This document shows positions 37,795 to 46,372 of a DNA stretch of 64,000 nt, piece after piece. The notes beneath the pieces were generated by a model. The model made no database searches. It was not told the DNA's origin and was given only the letters and a program-made list of their open reading frames with translations. A program made the position numbers and the translations under genes. This DNA comes from Variovorax paradoxus (GTDB lineage Bacteria; Pseudomonadota; Gammaproteobacteria; Burkholderiales; Burkholderiaceae_C): positions 5,208,001 through 5,272,000 of the forward strand of contig CP063166.1 in assembly GCA_016806145.1 (NCBI GenBank), written 5' to 3'. Within the stretch, counting starts at the first letter, position 1, and each line of letters starts with the position of its first letter.

Positions 37795-38565
37795 ATGAAG
37801 AACAACAAGCAACTCGAACGCTGGTCGCCGTGGCTGCTGCTCGTGGCGGTGATCCTGCTGTGGCAGGTGATCTGCGCGGGCTTCGGCGTCTCGGACTTTA
37901 TCTTCCCGAGCCCGCTGCGCATCTGGAACCAGTTCTGGGAGTTCAAGGAGATCATCGCGGGCCATGCCTGGCGCACCTTCTGGGTCACGATGGCGGGCTT
38001 CGGCCTCGCGATCGTGGTGGGCGTGCTGCTCGGCTTCGTGATCGGCAGCTCGCGCCTGGCCTATGCGGCCATCTATCCGCTGATGACGGCCTTCAACGCG
38101 CTGCCCAAGGCGGCCTTCGTGCCGATCCTGGTCGTGTGGTTCGGCATCGGCATCGGGCCCGCGATCCTCACGGCCTTCCTGATCAGCTTCTTCCCGATCA
38201 TGGTCAACATCGCGACCGGCCTCGCCACGCTCGAGCCCGAGCTCGAGGACGTGCTGCGCGTGCTCGGCGCCAAGCGCTGGGACGTGCTCATGAAGATCGG
38301 CCTGCCGCGCTCCATGCCCTACTTCTTCGGCTCGCTCAAGGTCGCGATCACGCTGGCCTTCGTGGGCACCACGGTCAGCGAGATGACCGCGGCGAACGAG
38401 GGCATCGGCTACCTGCTGATCTCGGCCGGCTCGTCGATGCAGATGGGCCTGGCCTTCGCGGGGCTGATGGTGGTGGGCGCGATGGCGATGCTGATGTACG
38501 AGCTCTTCAGCGTGGTCGAGAAGCACACCACGGGCTGGGCGCACCGCGGTTCGCAGAACCAGTGA
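37795..38565 (+). CDS. ABC transporter permease (SsuC/TauC type)
   Basis: 256 aa with six membrane helices. The EAA loop that contacts the ATPase is visible around 145-170 (TLEPELEDVLRVLGAKRWDVL, in two parts). It opens with PWLLLVAVILLWQVIC and has PKAAFVPILVVWFGIG, both common in the SsuC/TauC group. It completes the receptor-ATPase-permease operon. GAGGAG lies upstream (37784-37789). The transported compound is not identifiable from sequence alone. Confidence 0.94.
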   Translation: MKNNKQLERWSPWLLLVAVILLWQVICAGFGVSDFIFPSPLRIWNQFWEFKEIIAGHAWRTFWVTMAGFGLAIVVGVLLGFVIGSSRLAYAAIYPLMTAFNALPKAAFVPILVVWFGIGIGPAILTAFLISFFPIMVNIATGLATLEPELEDVLRVLGAKRWDVLMKIGLPRSMPYFFGSLKVAITLAFVGTTVSEMTAANEGIGYLLISAGSSMQMGLAFAGLMVVGAMAMLMYELFSVVEKHTTGWAHRGSQNQ

Positions 38566-38571
38566 GGCGCT

Positions 38572-39072
38572 TCAGGGGCCGAGCGCCGACAGCGCCCAGG
38601 CCGCGAGGTAGAGGCCCAGCCCGAACACCGCGTGCGTGGCGAGGCTGTGCCAGCGCGCCACCCACGGGCGCGGCGTGCGGCGCGCGGCGAGGCCCGCGCC
38701 CATGCCGGGCTGCATCAGCAGCCACGGCGCCGCCACCGTGCCGATGCCCACCAGCAGCGCGAGGCCCGGTGTCGGCCGGCGCGCCCAGTCGAGGCCGCCG
38801 ATTCCCAGCAGCACGAGCGCGAACGCGATGCCTGTCGCATAGTGGAGCGCCCAACCCAGCAGGCGCTCGCCTGGCACGGGCGCGGTGGCCGCGATCGGCC
38901 GATGGACGAAGCGCCCGCGCGGCAGGTGCGCGGCCCAGCGGCCGACCAGCGCGTAGTCGAGCGAAGGCAGGCCGAACACGCGCCGGCGCACGCAGGCCCA
39001 GAGGTCCATCACGGCCGTGGCGCCGATGCCGATCGGCACGGCGCGCGCCAGCAGTTCGGCGAGTTCAGCCAT
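38572..39072 (-). CDS. DUF2938 membrane protein
   Basis: 166 aa from ATG 39072, which overlaps the methyltransferase stop by 8 bp; longer starts run back into that gene. Four hydrophobic helices are visible. IGIGATAVMDLWACVRRRVFG at the start (in parts), GRFVHRPIAATAPVPGERLLGW in the middle and a final helix GLGLYLAAWALSAL match the DUF2938 family. Function unknown. It is translationally coupled to the upstream methyltransferase and ends 6 bp from the convergent ABC permease gene. Confidence 0.8.
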   Translation of the reverse strand: MAELAELLARAVPIGIGATAVMDLWACVRRRVFGLPSLDYALVGRWAAHLPRGRFVHRPIAATAPVPGERLLGWALHYATGIAFALVLLGIGGLDWARRPTPGLALLVGIGTVAAPWLLMQPGMGAGLAARRTPRPWVARWHSLATHAVFGLGLYLAAWALSALGP

Positions 39073-39934
39073 GGAACACCTCGTGCGGCGCGGCCGCCTC
39101 GGCGCTGGCCAGCCAGCAGGCCGCGGTGAAGCGCACTTCTTCGCCCTGCACGAAGGGGTCGAAGGCGGCACGCACGGTCTCGATGACGCGCTCGCGCGTC
39201 GCCGCATCGACCTGCTCGAGCGCGAGGCCGACGGGCCCGAGGCGGCTCAGGTAGGGCACGAGTTCCCGCGCGGGCAGGCTGCAGGCGAGATCGACGGGAC
39301 GGAGCGCGATCGCGCCCCAGCCGGCCTGCGCGAGGATGGCCTCGACCTGCTCGCGGTCGGCGAAGCCGAACTGTCCCGGCGCGCCCGGCCGGCGCGCGGG
39401 CAGTTGCGGCAACAACGGCGCCGCGGCGCGTTCGGCCGTGGTCATGAACGGGTTCTCCGCGGCCGCGCGCCACGCGAGGAAGCGCAGCGCGGCACCGTCG
39501 CGCGCGGCACGCCGCAGGTTCGCGAAGGCCGCGACCGGGTCGTCGAAGAACATCACGCCGAGCCGCGAGACGATGGTGTCGAACCCGGCCGGTGCGAAGG
39601 CATGGGTCTGGGCGTCGGCGCACACGAAGCGCGCCTGCGAATCCGCTCTTTCGGCACGTGCGCGCGCGGCCTCGATCATCGGCGCCGAGATGTCGATGCC
39701 GACGCATTCGAAGGCATCGCCCGACGGCCTCGCGAGCGCGAGCGTGACGGCACCGGTGCCGCAGCCCACGTCGAGCACGCGGCCGAGGGGGCGACCGGCC
39801 ACGGCCTCGGTCAGCAGCGTGCCGAGCGGTGCGAACAGCCGGTCGAGCAGCGGCTGCCGGTCGACCCAGGCGCGGCCCGCCGGGCCGTTCCACAGCCGCG
39901 CCTGCTCGTTCCCGGGCGCTTGCGTGTCGTGCAT
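39065..39934 (-). CDS. Class I SAM-dependent methyltransferase
   Basis: 289 aa from ATG 39934 (AGAAAGGAAAG upstream); longer frames extend into the operator. Motif I is LDVGCGTGAVTLALA (about 53-67), motif II ends in GIDIS, and motif IV-like sequence is FDTIVSRLGVMFFDDP. The N-terminal NEQARLWNGPAGRAWVDRQ is shared with a common UbiE-like methyltransferase group in proteobacteria. The methyl acceptor is unknown. It is divergent from a MerR-type regulator across a 77-bp gap carrying a SoxR-box-like palindrome, so it is probably that regulator's target. Confidence 0.9.
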   Translation of the reverse strand: MHDTQAPGNEQARLWNGPAGRAWVDRQPLLDRLFAPLGTLLTEAVAGRPLGRVLDVGCGTGAVTLALARPSGDAFECVGIDISAPMIEAARARAERADSQARFVCADAQTHAFAPAGFDTIVSRLGVMFFDDPVAAFANLRRAARDGAALRFLAWRAAAENPFMTTAERAAAPLLPQLPARRPGAPGQFGFADREQVEAILAQAGWGAIALRPVDLACSLPARELVPYLSRLGPVGLALEQVDAATRERVIETVRAAFDPFVQGEEVRFTAACWLASAEAAAPHEVFHG

Positions 39935-39987
39935 CTTTCTTTCCTTTCTGGCTTGCCTTCGGAAGGCGGAGAACGCACTATGCAAGT

Positions 39988-40001
39988 TCAAGTCGACTTG
40001 A
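39988..40001. promoter_or_regulatory. SoxR-box-like palindrome for the MerR-type regulator
   Basis: TCAAGTCGACTTGA is a perfect 14-bp palindrome in the 77-bp divergent gap, followed by GG. It closely resembles the soxS operator core (CTCAAGTTAACTTGAG). It lies 10 bp before the MerR start. Confidence 0.7.
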
Positions 40002-40011
40002 GGTCAAGAGG

Positions 40012-40482
40012 ATGGCACCACTGGATATCGCGCAGGTGGCGAGGCAATCGGGCGTGCCCGCTTCCACGCTGCGCTTCTACGACGAGAAGGGGCTGATCGC
40101 CTCGACGGGCCGGCAGGGGCTGCGCCGGCTGTTCGATCCCGGCGTGCTCGAGAAGCTCGCGCTGATCTTGCTGGGCCGCGCCGCCGGCTTCTCGCTCGAC
40201 GAGATCGCGCGCATGTTCGCGCCCGACGGCCAGCCGCGCATCGACCGCCGCGTGCTCGAGACCAAGGCCGACGAGCTCGACCGCACCATCCGCCAGCTCG
40301 CCGCGATGCGCGACGGCCTGCGGCATGCGGCCGTATGCCGCGCGCCCAGCCACATGGAATGCCCGACCTTCCGGCGCATCCTGCGCGCCGCGGGCACGGG
40401 CGCCATCGCGGCGCCCGATCGCCAGGCGCCGCGCAAGCGCGCGGCTCAGTCGAGCAGCAAGGAGGCCTCGTCGCGCCAGTAG
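40012..40482 (+). CDS. MerR-family regulator
   Basis: 156 aa from ATG 40012 with AAGAGG upstream. The MerR HTH (about 1-70) reads LDIAQVARQSGVPASTLRFYDEKGLI (in two parts), then a dimer helix DRRVLETKADELDRTIRQLAA. A CRAPSHMEC pair of cysteines follows near 112-120, where SoxR carries its iron-sulfur Cys cluster, but only two Cys are present, so a 2Fe-2S cluster is unlikely. It is probably autoregulated through the adjacent palindrome and controls the divergent methyltransferase. Its 3' end overlaps the convergent small gene by 37 bp. Confidence 0.88.
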   Translation: MAPLDIAQVARQSGVPASTLRFYDEKGLIASTGRQGLRRLFDPGVLEKLALILLGRAAGFSLDEIARMFAPDGQPRIDRRVLETKADELDRTIRQLAAMRDGLRHAAVCRAPSHMECPTFRRILRAAGTGAIAAPDRQAPRKRAAQSSSKEASSRQ

Positions 40483-40682
40483 GCGACCGCCGCGAGCCAG
40501 CCTTCCCAGACGCAGCCGTTGCAGCCGCGCCCGCAGCAGGTGGTGGGTTCGGGCGGCGGTGCGCGCATCGCGAGGCCGCGCGCCGCCAGCATCGGCGCGA
40601 TGCGCGCGATCAGGGCCTGGGCACTGGCGAGGTCGGTCGGCGTGGCGAGAAGGGCCGGGTCGGCGAAAGGCGAAGCGGGCAT
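40446..40682 (-). CDS. Small Cys-rich Oxidored-like domain protein
   Basis: 78 aa. The C-terminal half carries CCGRGCNGCVWEGWLAAVAY, the Cys-rich signature of the Oxidored-like (PF09791-type) domain, found alone in small bacterial proteins and at the N-terminus of some larger ones. It may bind a metal or iron-sulfur centre. No signal peptide. It converges on, and overlaps by 37 bp, the MerR-type gene. The conserved cysteines make it a real gene despite its small size. Confidence 0.75.
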   Translation of the reverse strand: MPASPFADPALLATPTDLASAQALIARIAPMLAARGLAMRAPPPEPTTCCGRGCNGCVWEGWLAAVAYWRDEASLLLD

Positions 40683-40764
40683 GCGGTGCGTAGGCGGTCG
40701 AGGCGCGATTGTCGGTGCTTCAGCAGCCCTTCAGGCCGCGCGGGCGATCGTCCGCAGAATCGCC

Positions 40765-41090
40765 GCGATTGCCCGCCCTGATGCCCTGCCCCGCCTGCCG
40801 CACATCGACCTGCTGCGCGGCCTGCTGGTGGTCTTCGTGATCCTGCTGCATGCGAACCTGCGCCTGCCCTTCGGTCCGCCCGAGCTCGCGCAAGCGCTCG
40901 GGCCGCGGCTGCAGGGCATCCTGTTCAGGAGCGGCTACTACGCGGTGACCGCGTGCAGCCCCGGCGCTGGTGCGCGGGCCGCGTCGCGGCGCCGCTGCGC
41001 TGGTTCGGGCGTTTCAGCGACGAGGTCTATCCGAGCCACATGGCACGCGGCTTCTCCGAGCCCTGCAAGCGCTGGCTGCGCAAGACCTGA
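40765..41090 (+). pseudogene. Acyltransferase-3 family remnant with internal deletion and frameshift
   Basis: In one frame, LPHIDLLRGLLVVFVILLHA and the following segment to GYYAV (about 40795-40947) match the N-terminus of acyltransferase-3 membrane proteins. In another frame, about 40968-41087 reads APLRWFGRFSDEVYPSHM, matching the late PLRW-GR-S-EVY-HM segment of the same family. Some 250 codons between them are missing. The two halves are therefore ends of one gene after a large deletion. The left boundary is approximate. The gap 40683-40764 shows nothing else. Confidence 0.75.
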
Positions 41091-42437
41091 TCAGGTCCCG
41101 AGGTTCAGCTCCAGCCGCATCCGCGCTCCGCCCGTGTCGTTGCTGCCGATGGTGAGCCGCCCGCGGTGCAGGTGCGCCACCTCGGCCACGAGGTGCAGCC
41201 CGAGCCCGGCGCCGCGCCCGCGCGGCACCAGCCGGTGGAAGGGCTCGACCACGCGCTCGCGTTCCGACTCGGGAATGCCCGGCCCCGAGTCGAGCACCTC
41301 GATGCAAAAGGGCTCGCACAGCCGCACCTGGATGTCGCAGCCCTGCCCGCCATGCTCGATCGCGTTCTGGATCAGGTTGGTCAGCGCGCGCTCGAGCGAG
41401 GGCGCATCGCCGCCGACCACGATCGCCAGCGGCGCATCGACCGACAGGGTGCAGCGGTTCATGATCGCGAGCGGCGCGAGGTCGGCCGCCGCGCGCTCGC
41501 ACAGCGCCTTCAGGTCCACCTGCTGCGCCTGCACCACCACGCCATCGAGCCGCTGCAGGTCGAGCAGCTGCTCGGCCAGCGTGGCCAGCCGCGCCGAGGC
41601 CTGCATCAGCTTGACCTTGAGCGGATCGTTGGGCAGCCCCTCGAGGCGGATCTGCAGGATGGTGATCGGCGTGCGCAGCTCGTGCGCCGCGTCGGCCAGG
41701 AAGCGCTCCTGCCGGTCGTAGCCCTCGTTGAGCCGGTCGAACGCGCGGTTGACGGCATTGACCAGCGGCCGGATCTCGCCGGCCACGCCATCGAGCGGCA
41801 GCCGCGTGGTGCGCTCGTGCACGTCGATGCTCTCGGCATGCGCGGCGGTGGCGATCAGCCCCTTGAGCCCGCGCTTGACCACGAAGGGCGTCGCGAGGAT
41901 CACGCCGAGGCAGGTGACGAGCGCCATCGGCGCCACCAGGAACAGGAAGGCCACGCCGGTGCCGCGCAGCGTGCTCTTCATCGACAGCGGGTTGCCGGTT
42001 CGCACCATCATCGCGACCGGTCCGGCACGCGTCTCGACGCGCTCGAAGCGCGCCTTCGGCTGGCCGTTGCTGGTGGCGAGGTCGATCCACACGCGGTCGA
42101 TGCCGTCGAAGCGTCCGGCCAGGCCGAGGTAGCGCGCGGGCACCTCGCCCTGCACGAGCTGGTGGCCCTGGGCATCGCGCACCAGGAACCACAGGTCGCC
42201 GCCGGCATCGGCGCGCAGTTGCTCGAACTCGGGCGTGGGCCGCATGGCCAGCGCGCCATCGGGGGCGCGCTCGATCGCGCCGCGGATCACGCGCACGGTC
42301 TCCTCGCCGGTCTCGTCGACCACCCGGCCGAGCACCCAGGCCAGGCCGATGAAGCCGCCCATCACCAGCAAGCCCACCACCACCTGCAGCAGGATCAGGC
42401 TCCAGATCAGCTGCCAGCGCAGCGAGAGCAGCTTCAT
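41091..42437 (-). CDS. Sensor histidine kinase (TctE/QseC type)
   Basis: 448 aa. Two membrane helices (about 10-35 and 162-184) flank a periplasmic sensor of about 125 residues. HisKA has the phospho-accepting His252 (FLADAAHELRTPITIL). HATPase boxes are NLIQNAIEH, LDSGPGIPE and GAGLGLHLV. The start overlaps the regulator stop (ATGA), so they are translationally coupled. The N-terminal arrangement suits the two-component sensor kinase group that includes TctE and QseC. A PAP2 phosphatase gene is divergent from the pair. Confidence 0.93.
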   Translation of the reverse strand: MKLLSLRWQLIWSLILLQVVVGLLVMGGFIGLAWVLGRVVDETGEETVRVIRGAIERAPDGALAMRPTPEFEQLRADAGGDLWFLVRDAQGHQLVQGEVPARYLGLAGRFDGIDRVWIDLATSNGQPKARFERVETRAGPVAMMVRTGNPLSMKSTLRGTGVAFLFLVAPMALVTCLGVILATPFVVKRGLKGLIATAAHAESIDVHERTTRLPLDGVAGEIRPLVNAVNRAFDRLNEGYDRQERFLADAAHELRTPITILQIRLEGLPNDPLKVKLMQASARLATLAEQLLDLQRLDGVVVQAQQVDLKALCERAAADLAPLAIMNRCTLSVDAPLAIVVGGDAPSLERALTNLIQNAIEHGGQGCDIQVRLCEPFCIEVLDSGPGIPESERERVVEPFHRLVPRGRGAGLGLHLVAEVAHLHRGRLTIGSNDTGGARMRLELNLGT

Positions 42438-43117
42438 GCGGCGCCCGGCGCCGCGCACAGCAGGTAGCCCACGCCGCGGATGGCGTGGATCTCGACCTGG
42501 GCACCGGCCTTGTCGAGCTTGGAGCGCAGGCGCGAGACGTGGGTGTCGAGCGCATTCGAATGGATGTCGCCCTCCTGCCCGTAGACGCGGTCGTGCAGCG
42601 ACTCGCGCAGCACGGTGCGCCCGCGCTGCTCGAGCAGGGCCTCGAGCACCAGCAGCTCGCGCCGCGTGAGCAGCAGGCTCTGCGCATCGACATGCGCCTG
42701 CCGCTGCAGGTGGTCGAATTGCAGCCGCGCCAGCGCGGTGACGGGGTTCGCGCGCAGCGCGGGACGCCGCGCGAGCGCGCGCACGCGCGCCATCAGCTCG
42801 TCCATCGAGAAGGGCTTGGCGAGGTAGTCGTCGGCGCCGCCGTCGAGGCTCAGCACGCGTTCGGAGATGTCGGCCATCGCGGTGAGCACCAGCACCGCGG
42901 CCGCAATCCCGTTGGCGCGCAGGAACTCGATCAGGCTCAGGCCATCGCCATCGGGCAGGCCGCGATCGAGCACGATCACCTCGTGCTGGCCCGCGAGCAC
43001 CGCGTCCTGTGCCTCGCGCAGCGAACCGGCCACGTCGACCACCGCCTGGTTCTGGCGCAGTGCCGCCGCCAGCGCCTGCGCGAGTTCGGCTTCGTCTTCG
43101 ACCAGCAGGATTCTCAT
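42434..43117 (-). CDS. OmpR-family response regulator
   Basis: 227 aa from ATG 43117, where MRILLVEDEAELAQAL begins the receiver; the longer frame adds 17 unlikely residues. Phospho-acceptor D51 (VIVLDRGLPDGDG), conserved Lys in YLAKPFSMDELMAR. The C-terminal winged helix has LLLTRRELLVLEALL and NALDTHVSRLRSKLD plus IHAIRGVGYLL. Partner of the kinase encoded immediately downstream. It is divergent from a PAP2 phosphatase gene with only 54 bp between, so that gene is a plausible target. Confidence 0.94.
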   Translation of the reverse strand: MRILLVEDEAELAQALAAALRQNQAVVDVAGSLREAQDAVLAGQHEVIVLDRGLPDGDGLSLIEFLRANGIAAAVLVLTAMADISERVLSLDGGADDYLAKPFSMDELMARVRALARRPALRANPVTALARLQFDHLQRQAHVDAQSLLLTRRELLVLEALLEQRGRTVLRESLHDRVYGQEGDIHSNALDTHVSRLRSKLDKAGAQVEIHAIRGVGYLLCAAPGAA

Positions 43118-43158
43118 ATCGGGCCGGAATTCTAGAGGCCGGCCCCTGGCGCGCCCCG

Positions 43159-43164
43159 TAATGT
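43159..43164 (+). promoter_or_regulatory. -10-like hexamer TAATGT just before the PAP2 start
   Basis: TAATGT ends 7 nt before the ATG at 43172 and no Shine-Dalgarno sequence is present. If it is the promoter, the mRNA is leaderless. Confidence 0.35.
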
Positions 43165-43171
43165 TCACGCA

Positions 43172-43909
43172 ATGCCCGCGCCTACCCTGGCCGGTTCATC
43201 CATCCAGGGAGCCCAGGTGACACCCCTCTCGTCCCGCCCCGTCCGCCCCGTCAGGATCCCATGGCACGCGGCGCTGGCGCGGCGCATCGCCACGCTGTGG
43301 GTCACCAAGATGCTCGGCACCACGCTCGGCATCTCCGGCTTCTTCGTGCTGTATTTCTGGGTCATGCACCACCCGCTCGGCCAGCCGCTCACGATGCCGC
43401 TCACGGCCGTCGACCACTGGGTGCCGCTGAGCGACGACGCGCTGCCGCTCTACGCCTCGCTGTGGCTCTACGTGGGCCTCGCGCCGGCCCTGGCCAAGGA
43501 CCGTGCCGAGCTGCTGCTGCACGCGCAGGCCGCGGCGCTGATGGCGGCCATCGGGCTCGCGGTGTTCTGGCTCTTTCCCACCATGGTGCCGGTGTTCGCG
43601 GTCGACTGGACGCAGTACCCCTCGCTGCAGTTCCTCAAGAGCACCGACGCGGGCGGCAATGCCTTCCCCTCGCTGCACGTGTCCTTCGCGGTGTTCACGG
43701 CCGTGCTGATGACGCGCCAGCTGCGCAGCGTGGACGCGCCCGCCTGGGTGCTGGCGCTCAACTGGCTGTGGGCGGCGGGGATCGTCTACTCGACGCTGGC
43801 CACGCACCAGCACGTGCTGCTCGACGTGCTCGGCGGCACGGCGCTGGCGGGGTTCATGAGCTGGATCACCGGGCCGGCGCGGCGGCGGCTGATCCTGGTG
43901 GGCGTCTGA
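43172..43909 (+). CDS. PAP2-family membrane phosphatase
   Basis: 245 aa, with about six membrane helices after a cytoplasmic N-terminus of some 40 residues. The PAP2 motifs are degenerate at the first site, but FPSLHVSF (SxxH-type core) and TLATHQHVLLDVLGG (the catalytic His and Asp of motif 3) are clear. PAP2 proteins remove phosphate from undecaprenyl, phosphatidate or lipid A. Placed between two OmpR-type systems and next to an LpxO-like gene, a lipid A or envelope lipid substrate is likely but inferred. It converges on lpxO with 21 bp between. Confidence 0.85.
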   Translation: MPAPTLAGSSIQGAQVTPLSSRPVRPVRIPWHAALARRIATLWVTKMLGTTLGISGFFVLYFWVMHHPLGQPLTMPLTAVDHWVPLSDDALPLYASLWLYVGLAPALAKDRAELLLHAQAAALMAAIGLAVFWLFPTMVPVFAVDWTQYPSLQFLKSTDAGGNAFPSLHVSFAVFTAVLMTRQLRSVDAPAWVLALNWLWAAGIVYSTLATHQHVLLDVLGGTALAGFMSWITGPARRRLILVGV

Positions 43910-43930
43910 GGCTGCACCCGGCAGCCTGCG

Positions 43931-44827
43931 TCACCAGAAGATCCAGAGCGCGAGGCCGCCGAAGATCGCCCACTTCACGAGGTAGTACACGCGCTTGTCC
44001 CAGGCCTTCAGGCGCTTGCCGATCACGCGGATCTGGTAGATGTACTTGAAGGCGCGGTTGATGCCGCCGGTCTTGTCGCCGGCATCGTTGGGCGAGCTGG
44101 CCGCGGCCAGCAGGTTCTTCGCGAACCAGCGGTTGACGGCGCTGGCCCAGCGGTACTTGAGCGGACGCTCGATGTCGCAGAACAGGATCACGCGGTCGTG
44201 GTCGGTGGTGTTCTCGGCATAGTGGATGTAGGTCTCGTCGAACACCACCGATTCGCCGTCGCGCCAGTGGTAGCGCTGGCCGTCGACGTCGATGTAGCAG
44301 CCCTCCACGCCCGGCGTCCACAGGCCCAGGTGGTAGCGCAGCGAACCCGCGAAGGGGTCGCGGTGGCGCACCAGCCGGCTGCCGGGCGGCAGCTCGGCGA
44401 ACATCGCGGCCTTGATCGTGCCGATGCCGCGCAGCAGCTCGGTCGTGCGCGGGCACAGCACCGCGGCCGAGGGATGGGCCTCGTCGTACCACTTGAGGTA
44501 GAAGCGCTTCCAGCCGCTCTTGAAGAAGGAGTTGAAGCCCACGTCGTTGAACTGGCTCGAGGCCTTGATGCTGCCGCCGTTGCGCATCGCGAGCGCCTCC
44601 TCGCGGATGACTTCCCAGTTCTCCTCGAGCACGCGCATCTCGGGGAATTCCTTGGGCGACAGGTAGGGCGTGCTCGGCACCTTCGAGAAAAGGTACATGA
44701 ACACGTTGAGCGGCGCGAGGAAGGTCGAGTGGTCCGACAGCTGGCGGAAGAAACGATGGCGCACCTGGCCGCGGAAATGCACGTAGAGCGCACTGAGCGC
44801 GAAGATGGCGAGAATGACCCACTTCAT
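43931..44827 (-). CDS. lpxO: LpxO-like aspartyl/asparaginyl beta-hydroxylase
   Basis: 298 aa. An N-terminal membrane helix (MKWVILAIFALSALYVHF) and a C-terminal hydrophobic segment anchor it. The 2-oxoglutarate/Fe(II) site is H155-R-D157 (VRHRDPFAGSLRYHLGL) with the distal H202 (ETYIHYAEN). This combination matches LpxO, which 2-hydroxylates a secondary acyl chain of lipid A using O2 and 2-oxoglutarate. The family also includes peptide hydroxylases, so the substrate is inferred. Two two-component systems flank it and the PAP2 gene. Nothing clear marks its own promoter. Confidence 0.87.
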   Translation of the reverse strand: MKWVILAIFALSALYVHFRGQVRHRFFRQLSDHSTFLAPLNVFMYLFSKVPSTPYLSPKEFPEMRVLEENWEVIREEALAMRNGGSIKASSQFNDVGFNSFFKSGWKRFYLKWYDEAHPSAAVLCPRTTELLRGIGTIKAAMFAELPPGSRLVRHRDPFAGSLRYHLGLWTPGVEGCYIDVDGQRYHWRDGESVVFDETYIHYAENTTDHDRVILFCDIERPLKYRWASAVNRWFAKNLLAAASSPNDAGDKTGGINRAFKYIYQIRVIGKRLKAWDKRVYYLVKWAIFGGLALWIFW

Positions 44828-44935
44828 GTGAGAGTGTCCTGTTCGGGGGGAGCGCTGGAGAGCACCCGCTAGTTTAATTCTTCACACCTCAACGAGCCTG
44901 ACGCGGGTTTTGGCCCCGAAAAACGGCTCTACGCC

Positions 44936-46372
44936 TCAACCGCGGCCCTCGAGCATCGGCTGATCCTGCCCCTCGACCGCCAGCGGCAGCCGCACCACCG
45001 CCAGCAGCCCGCGGCCGCCCGCGCCGGTCTCGAGCGCCACGCTGCCGCCATGCTTGTCGACCACCGACTTGACGATCGCCAGCCCGAGTCCGCTGCCGCT
45101 CTGGGTCTGGCCCGGACTGCGGAAGAAGCGGTCGAACACCCGCTCGCGCAGGCCGGGCGGGATGCCCGGGCCCTGGTCGGCCACGCGCAGCACCGCCTCG
45201 CCCTGCTCGCGCGCCACCTGCACCTTCACCACGCTGCGGCGCGGGCTGTACTTGATGGCGTTGTCCACCAGGTTGTCGACCATCGACACCAGGCTCTCGC
45301 GCTCGCCGAGCACCGGCACCTCGCCCGCGCAGGCCAGTTCGAGCTCGACGCCGCGCGCATGCGCCACGCCCTCGATCATCGCGAGCCGGTCCTGCACCAG
45401 CGCATCGAGCGACAGCGCCACCGGCAGCGCGGCATCGGACACGGCGTCGCTGCGCATGAGCTGCAGCAGCTGGCCCACCAGCCGGGTCGCGCGGTCGTTG
45501 CTGCGCAACAGGTTGCCCATCAGCTCGCGCTGCCCGGAATCGATGCTCTGCGCCTTCAGCGCCTCCACGTTCACGCGCATCGCGGCCAGCGGCGTACGCA
45601 GCTCGTGGGCCGCGTCGGCGATCAGGCTGCGCTCGCGCGTGGTGCTGTCGCGCACCCGCTGCAGCAGGGTGTTGATGCTCTGCACCAGCGGCTGCAGCTC
45701 GCGGTGCGGCGGCCGGTACGACAGCGGCGTGAGGTCGGCCGGCCCGCGCTCGGAGGTCTCGCGGCTCACGCGGCGCCAGGGCCGCAGCGCGAGCCGCACC
45801 GTGAGCCAGGCCGGCACCACCAGGAAGGGCAGGCTCACCAGCAGCGGCAGCAGGTAGTAGCCGCGGTAGGTGATGTTGACCACCAGCCGCCAGATGCCGG
45901 GCTCGGCGATCATCACGCGGGTGTCGAACTGCGGCGAATGCAGCGTGCGCGCGCGCCACTCGCGCCCGCCCACGTGCACCGTCTCGATGACGTCGGGCGC
46001 GCTGTTGAAGATCTCGGGCACCGCGTCGGTGGTGCGGTAGATCAGCTTGCCGCGCTGCCACACCTGAAGCATCGGCGAGGTGTCGGATTCGGCGTTGCCG
46101 TCGCTCGCGGTCTCCATCAGCGCGAGATCGAAGGCATGCAGGGTGTCGTACTGGCGCTTCGGGTCGTCGGCCAGGTTGATGGCGATCGCCGCCACGCTCT
46201 CGTAGATCTTGCTGAAGCGCAGCAGCTCCGGGTCCTTGTAGGAGTCGTAGAACAGCAGCCCGACGATCAAGGTCCACAGCGCCGCCACCACCGCCATCTG
46301 CGCCAGCACCAGCCGGCGCATCAGCGAGGGCTGGATCACCCGCCCGATGAAGCGCAGCGCGCCACGGATCAT
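44936..46372 (-). CDS. Sensor histidine kinase (QseC/PmrB type)
   Basis: 478 aa. A first helix (about 20-42) is followed by a periplasmic domain of ~130 residues, a second helix (172-195), a HAMP-like linker, then HisKA with His256 (LIADAAHELRTPLAAM). HATPase boxes are NLVDNAIKY, DQGPGIPPG and GSGLGLAIV. The start overlaps the regulator stop (ATGA). It forms the second kinase-regulator pair around the PAP2/LpxO genes. QseC or PmrB kinship is suggested by the layout and by the repeat box upstream of the operon. Confidence 0.93.
   Translation of the reverse strand: MIRGALRFIGRVIQPSLMRRLVLAQMAVVAALWTLIVGLLFYDSYKDPELLRFSKIYESVAAIAINLADDPKRQYDTLHAFDLALMETASDGNAESDTSPMLQVWQRGKLIYRTTDAVPEIFNSAPDVIETVHVGGREWRARTLHSPQFDTRVMIAEPGIWRLVVNITYRGYYLLPLLVSLPFLVVPAWLTVRLALRPWRRVSRETSERGPADLTPLSYRPPHRELQPLVQSINTLLQRVRDSTTRERSLIADAAHELRTPLAAMRVNVEALKAQSIDSGQRELMGNLLRSNDRATRLVGQLLQLMRSDAVSDAALPVALSLDALVQDRLAMIEGVAHARGVELELACAGEVPVLGERESLVSMVDNLVDNAIKYSPRRSVVKVQVAREQGEAVLRVADQGPGIPPGLRERVFDRFFRSPGQTQSGSGLGLAIVKSVVDKHGGSVALETGAGGRGLLAVVRLPLAVEGQDQPMLEGRG

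Noticed and set aside
40519..41721. Plus-strand open frame covering the pseudogene and running opposite the histidine kinase
   Set aside because: Only the short acyltransferase-like part is protein-like; the rest is antisense to a kinase with full catalytic boxes.
44828..44935. Promoter for lpxO from TAAACT (44871-44876, minus strand)
   Set aside because: The only TTGAGG upstream is 10 bp away instead of about 17; not convincing.
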